From DATAOG01 sp963798075 (lineage in GTDB: Bacteria > Pseudomonadota > Alphaproteobacteria > Geminicoccales > Geminicoccaceae): a stretch of DNA of 64,000 nucleotides. The stretch lies in NCBI GenBank assembly GCA_963798075.1, contig CAWCRU010000033.1, positions 62,001 through 126,000 of the forward strand. The letters run 5' to 3'. The notes below the pieces were generated by a model. The model was not told the origin of the DNA. It saw only the letters and a program-made list of their open reading frames with translations, and searched no databases. Positions 34,832-43,267 of this stretch are shown here, one piece after another. Position numbers and translations under genes: made by a program. Position 1 is the first letter of the stretch. Each line of letters starts with the position of its first letter.

Positions 34832-35659
34832 ATGCAATATGTGGAAGCGCGTGGCGTGAAGATTCCGGCCCTCGGGCTCGGGACCTTCCGGCTGGACGGC
34901 CGGAGCGCGCGGCGGATGGTGGGTTACGCGCTCGAGATCGGGTATCGGCATATCGACACCGCGCAGATGTACGGCAACGAGGCCGAGGTGGGCGAGGCGA
35001 TCGCGGCGTCTGCGGTGCCGCGGGGCGAGATCTGGCTCACGACCAAGATCTGGCCCGACAACTTTCGGGACGGCGATCTGCAGCGGGCGGCCGAGCTCAG
35101 CGTGCGCCGCCTCGGCACCGAGCCCGACCTGCTCCTTCTCCACTGGCCAAGCCCTGACGTGCCGCGCGCCGAGACCATGCGCGCGCTGGCCGATGCCAGG
35201 CGGCGAGGCCTCAGCGGGCACGTCGGCATCAGCAACTCGCCGGCCGCGCTGATCCGCGAATCGGTCGCGGCGAGCGAGGCGCCGCTTCTGGTCGACCAGG
35301 TCGAGTATCACCCTTATCTCAGCCAGCGCGCCGTGCTCGCGGAGCTTCGCGCCCAAGGCATGGCGCTCACCGCCTATTCGCCGGTCGCACAAGGGCGGGT
35401 GTTTTCCGACCCGGTCCTGCAGCGGATCGGCGAGCGCCATGGCAAGAACCCGGGCCAGGTGACCCTGCGCTGGCTGCTCCAGCAGGATGGCGTCAGCGCG
35501 ATCCCGCGCTCCTCGCGCGAGGCGCACGCCAAGGCCAATCTCGAGATCTTCGACTTCGCCCTGTCGGATGCCGAGATGGCCGAGATCTCGGGCCTCCATC
35601 GCCAGGGCGGCCGGCTCGTCAATCCCGGGGGGCTGGCACCCGCCTGGGACCGCGACTGA
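34832..35659 (+). CDS. aldo/keto reductase
   Basis: A 275-residue NADPH-dependent reductase of the 2,5-diketo-gluconate reductase-like AKR group. The catalytic tetrad is in place: HIDTAQMYGNEAEVG (Asp, Tyr), WLTTKIWPDN (Lys) and LLLLHWPSPD (His). Cofactor-binding PRSSREAHAKANLEIFDF appears near the C-terminus. It reduces aldehydes or keto-sugars. It converges on the second ABC importer's permease gene with 25 bp between stops. Confidence 0.9.
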   Translation: MQYVEARGVKIPALGLGTFRLDGRSARRMVGYALEIGYRHIDTAQMYGNEAEVGEAIAASAVPRGEIWLTTKIWPDNFRDGDLQRAAELSVRRLGTEPDLLLLHWPSPDVPRAETMRALADARRRGLSGHVGISNSPAALIRESVAASEAPLLVDQVEYHPYLSQRAVLAELRAQGMALTAYSPVAQGRVFSDPVLQRIGERHGKNPGQVTLRWLLQQDGVSAIPRSSREAHAKANLEIFDFALSDAEMAEISGLHRQGGRLVNPGGLAPAWDRD

Positions 35660-35684
35660 CTTTAAGGGGGCCTTGCGCCCGTCC

Positions 35685-36497
35685 TCAGCTTCCGACCTTG
35701 GCCAGCACGTCGGCCCGCAGGAAACGCTCGATCACCAGCATGAAGCCGACCGAGGGGAGCAAGAGGATCAAGGCCGTGATCGAGGCGATCTGGTAGTTGC
35801 CCTCCATGCTCGCGCGGAACAGCAGCAGCGGCAAGGTCGTGACGTCGGGCACGCCGACGAAGTAGGTGCCCGTGAACTCGTCCAGGCTCTCGAGGAAGAC
35901 GAAGATCGCGCTCGCCATGATGCCGGGTGCGGCGAGCGGCAGGGTGACGGCGATGAACGCCTGCAGCGGCGAGGCGCCCATGTTGCGGGCGGCGTCCTCG
36001 AGCTCGCGCTCGACCGCGGCGAACGCGGCGGTCGAGATCCAGACCGCGAACACGAGGCCGTGCATCGTGTGCACCATGACGACACCGGCGATCGTGCCAT
36101 TGAGGCCGATGCTGTAGAAGATGCGCGCGATGTTGATGTAGACGGCAAGGCTCGGGAACGCTTGCGGTAAAAGGAAAGCGAGCAGGATCAGGCCGCGCAG
36201 CGGCAGCGCGCGCCTTGCGAGCGCGTAGCCGCAGGGGATCGCGACCGCGAGGCAGGCGGCGACCGTGAACAGCGCGATGCCGATCGAGGTCCCGAGCGAG
36301 ACCATGGCATTGCCCTGCGGCCGGAACACCCGCTGCCAGAACGAGAAGCCGTACTCGAGCGGCAGCTTGTGCGGAAAGTACCATTTCTCGGCGACCGCCC
36401 ACAGAGCCATGTTGAGGAGCGGCCCGAAGATCGCGAAGGCGAGCAGGCCGAGGATGATGGCCTGCGCCAGCCAGCGCAACGCCGCCCCTGCCCTCAC
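35685..36497 (-). CDS. ABC importer 2, permease (PotC/UgpE-like)
   Basis: A 270-residue inner-membrane protein with six helices, started at GTG 36497. The EAA loop is VERELEDAARNMGASPLQAF near residue 150. FLESLDEFTGTYFVGVPDVT, near residue 205, is characteristic of the spermidine/putrescine and iron-type permease class rather than sugar-type ones. Its start overlaps the stop of the partner permease (36494) by 4 nt. The binding protein and ATPase that should complete the importer are found 4.4-7 kb away, beyond an accessory insertion. Confidence 0.88.
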   Translation of the reverse strand: MRAGAALRWLAQAIILGLLAFAIFGPLLNMALWAVAEKWYFPHKLPLEYGFSFWQRVFRPQGNAMVSLGTSIGIALFTVAACLAVAIPCGYALARRALPLRGLILLAFLLPQAFPSLAVYINIARIFYSIGLNGTIAGVVMVHTMHGLVFAVWISTAAFAAVERELEDAARNMGASPLQAFIAVTLPLAAPGIMASAIFVFLESLDEFTGTYFVGVPDVTTLPLLLFRASMEGNYQIASITALILLLPSVGFMLVIERFLRADVLAKVGS

Positions 36498-37325
36498 GGC
36501 CGCTGCTCCCGGACCGCGTGGCGGAGATAGACCCAGGCGACCAGGCCGGTCATCAGGTAGGAGATGAAGCCCAGCGCGTTGGCGACGCCATAGTCGCCGT
36601 AGGCGTTGATCCGGAACGACATGTCGACGGTCAGCATGGTGGGCGACTGGGCATTGATCATGAGCGGCACCGACAGGACCGACATCATGATCACGAAGGA
36701 CAGGATCAGGCCGACCACGAGGGTCTGGCGGACCTGGGGCAGCACGATCTCGAGCAGGACGCGCAGGCGGCAGGCGCCGAGATTGCGCGCGGCCTCGATC
36801 GTCGAAGGGTCGAGGGCCGCCATGGCGCCCGCGACCAGGAGGGCCGCAAAGGGCGTCTGCTTCCAGACGAAGGTCGTGACGATGCCGCGCCAGTCGAGCC
36901 AGCTCTGGGCATCGAGCGGCGCGAGCAGGCCGAGCCCGACCAGGGTGTTGTTCATCATGCCGTTCTTGGCGAGGAAGGTGCGCATCAGCTGGCCCGCGAC
37001 CACGAACGGGATGAAGAGCGGCCAGCGATAGAGCCAGCGCAGCAGCGCGATCGCGCGCGGGTTCTGGCCGAGGGTCAAGAAGCCGCCGATCGCGACCGCG
37101 CCGACGCCGATCAGCCCGGTCGAGAGGCCGACGATCAGGACCGTGAACAAAAGGTCGCGCCAGTAGAAGTCGAGCGCCTTGGTGAAGTTGCCGTATGTCC
37201 AGGCGCCGCCCTCGCCCGCGAACGCGGTCACCAGCGAGAAGCCCAGCGGATAGACGAACAGCGCCAGCAGGATCAGGAGCGCCGGCGCCACCAGCACCAA
37301 GCGAGATCAGCCGCGACTCCTGCAT
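36494..37325 (-). CDS. ABC importer 2, permease (PotB-like), frame broken near the N-terminus
   Basis: About 276 residues with six transmembrane helices. The best start is ATG 37325, which follows AAGGGGAAGG and gives MQESRLIS. One surplus base at about 37298-37301 shifts the frame before the first helix (VLVAPALLILLALFVYPLGF). Without the indel, only a TTG at 37300 could serve. Membrane segments are GLIGVGAVAIGGFLTL, LYRWPLFIPFVVAGQLMR and others; the EAA loop is DPSTIEAARNLGACRLRVLL. It is the partner of the downstream permease. Confidence 0.85.
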
Positions 37326-37685
37326 GCCTTCCCCTTGCGCCCATGGCGGCACGGCCGGATACCGGTATACGGTATAGAAACCAATATGAGCAAGTCCTTT
37401 GGCGCTCGGAGGACCGAGCGGCTGTGCGCCGATCAGATGGTCAAGAATTTCGAAGGCATCGCGCGCCGAGCCAAGCGCAACCTCGAGGCATTACATGCAG
37501 CAGCGCGGCTCGATGATCTGCGTTAAAGGGGTCATGGCCGAATTGTCGTACCTCAGAGATAAGCTATTAAAGGAGACGCCAAATTCAGAATGAGGCGGCG
37601 AGCCAGCCAGAAGAATTGAAATCTCGCCCCCCTAGCCTAGCTCCTGGACGCAGGAGAAGCTGCAACCCGAAGCAAAGCCCTCGAA

Positions 37686-38042
37686 ATGGAAACCATACTG
37701 ACATCGCTGGTCTGGCTTCGTCTACACCCGGAGCTCGTATGGCTCGTGGTGTTAGGGATCCCCGCTGGTATGTTCGTATTCATGGGCGTATTAATGGTTT
37801 TATTTATTGTTCATGAACGTATTCACCCTCCATCGGAAACTGACCGTGTTCGATCAGAAGCCATTAGGCTCGGGTGCTTTATAACATTTGCAGGACTATA
37901 TGCAGGAGAAGTTGATGTGCAGCTACTCGATGAGGCTCAGAAGCCAGAGGCTCGTTTTTTGGCACGACAAGGCCTCATAAAGATCAAGGACAATAAGGTA
38001 TCTACAACTCCGAAGGGTCTCGAATTGCTCGCAGTGCTCTGA
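37686..38042 (+). CDS. membrane-anchored small protein with a possible winged-helix end
   Basis: A 118-residue frame inside the insertion. Residues about 15-45 form a hydrophobic helix (LVWLVVLGIPAGMFVFMGVL), followed by a soluble part whose end, LARQGLIKIKDNKVSTTPKG, looks like the recognition helix and wing of a winged-helix domain. There is no strong ribosome-binding site. It is less GC-rich than neighbouring genes, so probably foreign. I know no family for it. Confidence 0.45.
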   Translation: METILTSLVWLRLHPELVWLVVLGIPAGMFVFMGVLMVLFIVHERIHPPSETDRVRSEAIRLGCFITFAGLYAGEVDVQLLDEAQKPEARFLARQGLIKIKDNKVSTTPKGLELLAVL

Positions 38043-38093
38043 GAGGAAGGCACCGCGAAGGAGCGGCTGACCGAGCTTGCCGCCCTCCTTGCT

Positions 38094-38267
38094 ATGGGTG
38101 AAAAAGAGCAGGAGGACGGCGACCGGGTCGCGGCGATTGAATTCACTGATAAAGTGCAGCAATTCTTCGACACCCAGCAAGAGCTGGATCGGGCGGAGCT
38201 TGCCAGGGCGAACCAGACGATCGGCCCTCGCCTGTTCGAGCGGATCAAGCGGCTGTGGGCGCGCTGA
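38094..38267 (+). CDS. 57-residue charged helical ORF inside the insertion
   Basis: Starts at ATG 38094 and stops at TGA 38265. It is strongly charged and helical (EKEQEDGDRVAAIEF, then FFDTQQELDRAELARA, ending RLFERIKRLWAR). It lies in the same reading frame as the 37686 ORF, separated from it only by a TGA at 38040-38042 and 17 open codons. It may therefore be the tail of the same protein. Function unknown. Confidence 0.35.
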   Translation: MGEKEQEDGDRVAAIEFTDKVQQFFDTQQELDRAELARANQTIGPRLFERIKRLWAR

Positions 38268-38511
38268 TCCAGGTAAAGATAGAGGGAGGATCCTGCGGCA
38301 CGCGTCGAAGGATTCGAGCCAGCGCAGAGTGGCCAGGAACCGGTCGATACGAACCAAGGATTCCGCCCTCGAATCGGCTGGAGAAGCTGAAAGGCGATCT
38401 TAGCGCGTTGCACTCGATCCGGGTCAATGATCAGTGGCGGATCATCTTTCGCCGGCTGGACAACGACGCCCATGAGGTCGCGATCGTGGATTACCCTTGA
38501 GGGAGCGAGCG

Positions 38512-38814
38512 ATGGCTGATGACGAATTCGCGCCGGTCACGCCGGGCGAGATGCTGCGCGAGGAGTTCCTGAAGGCGTACGGGCTGTCGCAGAACCGGCT
38601 CGCCAAGGCGATCGGCATCTCCCCGAACCGGATCGCCCTGATCGTCAACGACCGGCGGCGGATCAGCGCCGACACCGCGCTCCGCCTTGGCCTGTACTTC
38701 GGCAACAGCCCCGAGTTCTGGCTCAACCTGCAGACCCACTACGATCTCAAGCTGGCGCGCCGGCAACTCGCCCCCGAAGCGGCCGCAAGCATCCGGGCGC
38801 AACGCGCCGCCTGA
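38512..38814 (+). CDS. higA: HigA family antitoxin
   Basis: A 100-residue XRE-type protein with a GAGGGAG ribosome-binding site. The helix-turn-helix is in GLSQNRLAKAIGISPNRIAL. The HigA/VapI hallmark RRRISADTALRLGLYFGNSP and FWLNLQTHYDLKLAR follow. It binds the higBA promoter and neutralises HigB. Here the partner toxin gene is interrupted, so this antitoxin is now effectively orphan, which is harmless for the cell. Confidence 0.93.
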   Translation: MADDEFAPVTPGEMLREEFLKAYGLSQNRLAKAIGISPNRIALIVNDRRRISADTALRLGLYFGNSPEFWLNLQTHYDLKLARRQLAPEAAASIRAQRAA

Positions 38815-38833
38815 GCGCCGGACGGACGGGAGC

Positions 38834-39238
38834 ATGGTCAAGGGCTTGTGGAACTACGCGATCAAGGTCGCGGACATCGAGCGGGCGATCCGGTTCTATG
38901 TCGACGTGCTCGGTGCAAAGGTGCGGCTGCGCGACGAAGTTCTGGGCTGCGACTACGCCCTTGTCCGACTTGGCACAACGAGGGTGATCCTGTTCGAGAA
39001 GGCGCCGTATGAGGACCGGCTCGGCAGGGAGCTGCCGCTGGGCTTCCTGCACGACGTCTACGAGGTCGACGACTTCGACGCTCAGATTGCGCGCCTGCGC
39101 GCGGCCCGCGTGCGCTTGCTGATGGAGCCCCAGGTCATCGAGGCCGCGTTCGGCAGCCGCAGGATCGCGTTCTTCGAGACTGCCGACGGCATGCGCACCG
39201 AGGTCATGGAGATCCTGGAGGATCGCCTGCCGGACTGA
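38834..39238 (+). CDS. VOC (glyoxalase/bleomycin-resistance) family protein
   Basis: A 134-residue vicinal-oxygen-chelate protein: NYAIKVADIERAIRFYVDVL at the N-terminus, VRLGTTRVILFEKAPYED in the middle and GMRTEVMEILEDR at the end, with a metal-type Glu (TEVMEI). The substrate is unknown. It follows higA by 19 nt and converges with the topoisomerase gene, with 24 bp between stops. Confidence 0.85.
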   Translation: MVKGLWNYAIKVADIERAIRFYVDVLGAKVRLRDEVLGCDYALVRLGTTRVILFEKAPYEDRLGRELPLGFLHDVYEVDDFDAQIARLRAARVRLLMEPQVIEAAFGSRRIAFFETADGMRTEVMEILEDRLPD

Positions 39239-39262
39239 TGCGCGACCGGCACGGCGCCAAGC

Positions 39263-40415
39263 TCAGCCGACGGCGCTCGCCTGGCCCTCCCTGACGCTCT
39301 CGCGCAGCGCCGCCTTGAGCGACCCGGGCGCGCGCTGGCGCTGGGCCAGCTCCTCCGACAACCGACGCTGCAGGAACGCCAGGACCGCTGCTTCCTCGGC
39401 GTGCAGTGCCGGCAGGTCATCCTTGAGAGCGCTCTCGACCCGGCCTTGCAGCAGCTCGAGCAGGGTGCCGTCGAGGTAGGCCTCGATCACCTCGGGGTGG
39501 ATGTAGCTCTTGCGGCAGACCGCGGCGGTATTGCCGAGCTGGGTCGCGACCTGCTCGATCGCGCGGGTGACGTTGCGCTTGGCGGCGGCCTGGCTGTCGA
39601 AGCTCTCGAACTCGCTGAGGGCGAGCGAGGCGAGCACGGTCCCGGCCCAGGTCCGAAAGTCCTTGGCCGTGAAGGGCTCGCCCGTGATCTCCTGCAGGTA
39701 GGCATTGACGTCGGCGGAGTCGACCGGCTGGCGCTGCCCGTCCTCGTCGAGGTACTGGAACAGATGCTGGCCCGGCAGCTCCTGGCAGGAGCGCACGATG
39801 CGCGCAAGGCGCCGGTCGCGCAGCGAGATCCGGTGCTGCTTGCCGCCCTTGCCGCGGTACTCGAAGATCAGCTTCGCGCCCTCGAACTCGACGTGCCGGT
39901 CGCGCAGCGTGGTCAGGCCGTAGCTCTTGTTGTCGCGGGCGTATTCCTGGTTGCCGACCCGGATCAGCGTGACCTCGAGCAGGCGGACCACGGTCGCCAG
40001 CACCTTCTCGCGCGGCAGCCCGCGGCGGGCCTGGTCCTGCTCGACCCGCGCCCGGATCCGCGGCAGGGCCTGGCCGAACGCCAGCATGCGGTCGAACTTC
40101 GCGGCATCGCGGACCGCGCGCCACTCCGGATGGTAGCGGTACTGCTTGCGCCCGCGCGCATCGCGCCCGGTCGCCTGGAGATGGCCGTTGGCGTGCCGGC
40201 AGATCCAGACGCTGGTCCAGGCGGGCGGGATCGCAAGCCGCCGGATCCGCACGAGCTCGGCCCGCTCCTTGATCAGCCGCCCGTCGGGCCCGCGATAGGA
40301 GAACGCCTTGCCCGCGCGCCGCCGCAGTGATCCCCGGCATCGCATCGGACACGTAGCGCAGGCCCGCCGCCCGCGCCGCCCCGACCGGATCGCTCTGATC
40401 TGCTTCCCTCTCCAT
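39263..40415 (-). CDS. DNA topoisomerase IB, frame broken near the N-terminus
   Basis: About 384 residues after joining the frames. The true start, ATG 40415, gives MEREADQSDP and LRYVSDAMPGI, with one surplus base at about 40326. The second frame gives the conserved core: RIRRLAIPPAWTSVWICRHA, GRKQYRYHPEWRAVRDAAKF, the catalytic AKDFRTWAGTVLASL and the nucleophile Tyr in VCRKSYIHPEVIEAYL. Poxvirus-like bacterial topoisomerase IB nicks one strand through a 3'-phosphotyrosine and relaxes supercoils. Bacteria usually carry it as an accessory gene. It sits in the DNA that separates the two parts of importer 2. Confidence 0.88.
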
Positions 40416-40551
40416 CTGTCCACCCCGCTGCCTGGCGCCGAGCGACAACGGCGGTTCGCCAACACGAGTTCCCGCGCTGGACGCCCCGCGTTTGCCCGCG
40501 GCAGCCAGACGGCGCTATGATGGCGGACAGTTCGTCCTGGAGGTGGTCGTC

Positions 40552-40783
40552 GTGGCGGTCATGGTCGTGGAGCTCTACGAGGCGCTCAAGGAAGCGGGCG
40601 CCTCCGACGCCAAGGCGCAGGCGGCGGCCCGCGCCATGGCGGACTACGATGCGCCGCCTGCTCGACACAAGATCGACACCGGACTTGCCGAGGTGAAGGC
40701 GCAGATCACCATGCTCGAAATGGATGAACGGCATCGTCATCGCCGGCGTCGCCGCCCTGATCATCAAGACGTTTTTTCCGTAG
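40552..40783 (+). CDS. small coiled-coil/transmembrane protein, frame broken once
   Basis: About 76 residues. Starting at GTG 40552 (GGAGG upstream) it reads VELYEALKEAGASDAKAQAA, ARAMADYDAP and a short coiled coil, AEVKAQITMLEM. One surplus base at 40718-40720 then puts the terminal membrane helix (WMNGIVIAGVAALIIKTFFP) in another frame, ending at TAG 40781. The pattern matches DUF1640-like proteins. A second decayed copy lies downstream (40873-40950). Confidence 0.55.
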
Positions 40784-40872
40784 GCAGCTCGTCCGGCCTT
40801 CAAGGCGAGGTTCCATGGCCTGCTTGTGAGGAATGGTTCCTCGTGTCTCTCGACATGTTGTGTCGGAGCGGG

Positions 40873-40950
40873 TGAATGTCGGGGCGAATGCCAATCGGCC
40901 GAGGCACAGGCGGTGGCCCGCGCTACGGCGGAGTATGATCCACGCTTCTA
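40873..40950 (+). pseudogene. fragment of a second copy of the coiled-coil protein gene
   Basis: The stretch encoding AEAQAVARATAEYDPRF is clearly similar to KAQAAARAMADYDAP of the gene at 40552, at both protein and DNA level, but the frame continues into unrelated sequence. It is best read as a tandem-duplication remnant. Confidence 0.45.
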
Positions 40951-40976
40951 CACGGCTCCCGGGAGTCTCTGTTGTG

Positions 40977-41477
40977 CTATCCTGGCGGATTCGGCGGATG
41001 CGCTTCCCGTTGCTGTACCTCACGGAATATCGCCTTTCGCTCCTCAATAAGCTTCCGATGCTTCTTTCGGAACTTGCCCAGGTACTCGAAAGTTTCGGAA
41101 ACTAGTGTAAGATGCTTCGATAATAATCATCATTTCGGGATTTACTTCAATGGCCGCTATGCTATTGGATAATGTATCTCTACATAGATTGGCGGTTCAA
41201 CTTCCGAAGCGCCTCTCAATATAAAGGTGAGCTACGCCTTCAAGGTAATTGACATACTCACGCCGTGCAAACAGCAAATCCTCGATATCTGAGGCCGGCG
41301 CTTAAAGCCGCCGTTCAAATTGTTGAAGCCGTATCGAGTATTTCGAAATCGGAAGATACATCAACGCGCGCGCCTGGGATCGCAAAGCAAGCCCAGACCA
41401 CAGCGCCGAAGCGGCGGCCGCGAACGCGGACACAAGAGCGGCTATGGTTAACCAGCTGATTCCGCGCCGCCCTCCAT
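40977..41477 (-). pseudogene. decayed gene with an N-terminal membrane helix
   Basis: Reading the minus strand in one frame from about 41460 gives an N-terminal helix (WLTIAALVSAFAAAASAL), then a stop, then EDLLFARREYVNYLEGVAHL, another stop, then SNSIAAIEVNPEMMIIIEAS. After one shift the frame continues GKFRKKHRKLIEERKAIFRE to a TAG at 40977. The pieces are coherent and order correctly, so this was one protein of about 165 residues, possibly starting at ATG 41477, which overlaps the stop of the preceding ORF. Two in-frame stops plus a shift argue for real decay. The DNA here is much more AT-rich than the chromosome. Confidence 0.5.
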
Positions 41478-41697
41478 CAGCTCTTCTTGTTGCTCGTCCC
41501 CTGGGCAGCAGGAACTGGGAGCAGGGCTGAACCTGCGCTAGCGCCGCCACCCGCATCTGCAATCGGCTTGGCCGCCAAAGCCCCGAGAAATTGGCTGCGG
41601 ATTGCCCCCTCTGGAAGGGCGCCGCGACTGTCTGGGTCTCTATGGCGATCCCGGGGCCTGCAGCCGGGCGCGCCGCTCGGGTAGCCGCTTCAGTCAT
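41477..41697 (-). CDS. small hypothetical protein, frame apparently broken once
   Basis: Starts at ATG 41697 (TEAATRAARPAAGPGIAIET) and, after a one-base shift at about 41610, continues to a plausible C-terminus (FLGALAAKPIADAGGGASAG, then VPAAQGTSNKKS) ending with TGA 41477. The final bases overlap the start of the next gene (TGATG). Low-complexity; no family recognised. Confidence 0.35.
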
Positions 41698-41800
41698 CGT
41701 TACTCCTTCAGCCTGACGCGTAGGCCCGGTACGCGCAGGCCCCGCGACCTGACGACCTTCCAACCTATACCATAAAATGCGGACGAGAAGACAAGGATAG

Positions 41801-43064
41801 TCATTCGTAGCAAATCCGACGGACCGACACCAGTGGCTGCCAACTGCCGACCAGCCTCCAGTCCGCTATGCTACCGCCGGCGGTGGAGCTGCCCCTGCGC
41901 CTCGCCGCGGTCCAGTTCTCGACCTGCTTTTCGTAGGATTCGAGGATGTCGTCGAAGTAGGGGCCGATCGGGAAGGCTTTGCCTTTGCTGGCGAGCTCCT
42001 CGGGCGTGACGTCGGCGAACAGCTTGTTCCAGGTCGCCTGGTCGATCGCGCTCTGGATGTTCTGGGCGTCGATGCCGGGGTACCAGTTGAACTTCTTGAC
42101 GATGCCCTCGGCCTGGACCTCGGGCGAGGTCGCGAGCGCTATGAACTCGCGCGCGAGGTCGGGGTTGGTGGCCTTGGCGGGGGTCACGTAGTACATCGGC
42201 TGGCCGGGCATGCCCGGGTCGATCAGCTTGAGCTTCAGGTTCGGCGGGATGCGGCCGTCCGCCTGCCAGGTGTAGAACATGTCGACCCAGACCGGGCCCA
42301 TCGCGATCTCGCCCCGGTTCAGCATGTCGAGCGTGCCGGCGTTGCCGGGGGTCAGCGTGACGTTCTGGTTGAAGTCCTTGAGCCCGGCCAGCGCCTGCGA
42401 CCAGTCCTGCTCGACCGACTTGTCGTAGGGGCCGTCCTGGAGCTTCTCGGCCTCGCCGGTGTTGGCGTACATCCAGCCGACCACGAAGCTGACCCCGGAC
42501 ATGCCGTTCTTGATGCCGTTGTAGCCGAACTGGTTCGGGTGCGCCTTGACCCAGTCGACGAGCTGGGCATAGGAGGCGGGCGGCTCGGGCACGAGGTCCG
42601 GATTGTAGGCGAGCGCCGTCTGGCTGTGGAACATCGGCATCACGAAACCGTCGACGTCGGTGCCGAGCGCGTTCTTGGCGGTGTCGCGGGTCACGAGCTT
42701 GCCGGTGTCGATCTGGTCGCGATACTTGGCGAGCAGGTCCTCCTGGACCATCTGGCCCGCCATCTTCTGGTGCACGACCGCGACGTCGACGTCCCAGGCG
42801 GCGGTGCCGGCCGCCTTTTGCGCCTCGAGCTTTTCGTAGATCTTCTGCGAGCCGGCATCGCCCGGGCCGGTGCCGCTGACCTGGACCCTGACGCCCGGGT
42901 GGGTCGCCTCGAACTTCGGGCCCAGATAGTCGGTGACGTAATCGACCATGTTCTCCGAGCCCGCCGTGATCACGTTGAGCACGGTCTCGGCCGAGGCCGC
43001 CGCCGGCAGACCCGCCAGGCAGCGCCAACGTCGCCGCGCCGCAGAGCCATGTACGCCGTTGCAT
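41801..43064 (-). CDS. ABC importer 2, periplasmic binding protein, frame broken in the signal peptide
   Basis: About 420 residues. ATG 43064 follows AAGGGAG and gives a signal peptide start (MQRRTWLCGAATLAL). Removing one surplus base at about 43018 gives LAGLPAAASAETVLNVITAG, a perfect cleavage region. The mature chain has the PotD/AfuA type fold: GSENMVDYVTDYLGPKFEAT, then VDVAVVHQKMAGQMVQEDLL, AMGPVWVDMFYTWQADGR and YVTPAKATNPDLAREFIALA. The last 22 or so residues (after VENWTAARRRG) are not typical and may come from the neighbouring inserted DNA. Polyamine, iron or thiamine-like ligands are possible. Confidence 0.85.
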
Positions 43065-43267
43065 CACAATCTCCCTTGCCACTGCTTCCCCCAAGCGCAC
43101 CCGCGATCGTTCGCGACCGACCGGCGCGCGGGGCCTGAGAGCGTTCGGCCGCTCCTCGACCAGCCCGACCCTTACCATATCGGCGCGGCCGCCGCCATCG
43201 CGAGGCGGATAGCCCGCGATCATGACGGCCGCCATGACAAGCGCTGAGCGGCGCGCCTACCCCGCCG

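Larger units (their letters stand above)
37523..38359 (+). mobile_element. 837-bp insertion inside higB
   Basis: Its boundaries are inferred from the point where the HigB protein stops and resumes. The inside is clearly less GC-rich than the neighbourhood at 37,690-38,040. It contains at least two open frames (37686 and 38094). I could not find terminal inverted repeats, a target duplication or a transposase by eye, so the element type is undetermined; a cargo-only insertion, a decayed IS or a small integrated cassette remain possible. Confidence 0.55.
37386..38500 (+). pseudogene. higB: higB toxin gene interrupted by an insertion of about 0.84 kb
   Basis: Positions 37386-37522 encode the first 45-46 residues of a HigB/RelE-type toxin (FEGIARRAKRNLEALHAAAR, then LDDLR), after which a stop follows at 37524. 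Positions 38360-38500 encode the exact remainder (IPPSNRLEKLKGDLSALHSI, RVNDQWRIIFRR, VAIVDYP). In intact HigB proteins LDDLR is followed directly by PPGNRLEALKGD, so these two pieces are one gene separated by foreign DNA. Joined, it would be about 92 residues, the normal toxin length. As it stands the mRNA-cleaving toxin is inactive. The adjacent higA antitoxin is intact and starts 12 nt after the toxin stop. Confidence 0.85.

Noticed and set aside
37523..38359. Group II intron in higB
   Set aside because: The segment lacks a reverse-transcriptase frame and I see neither a GUGYG-like start nor a domain V-like hairpin at its end.
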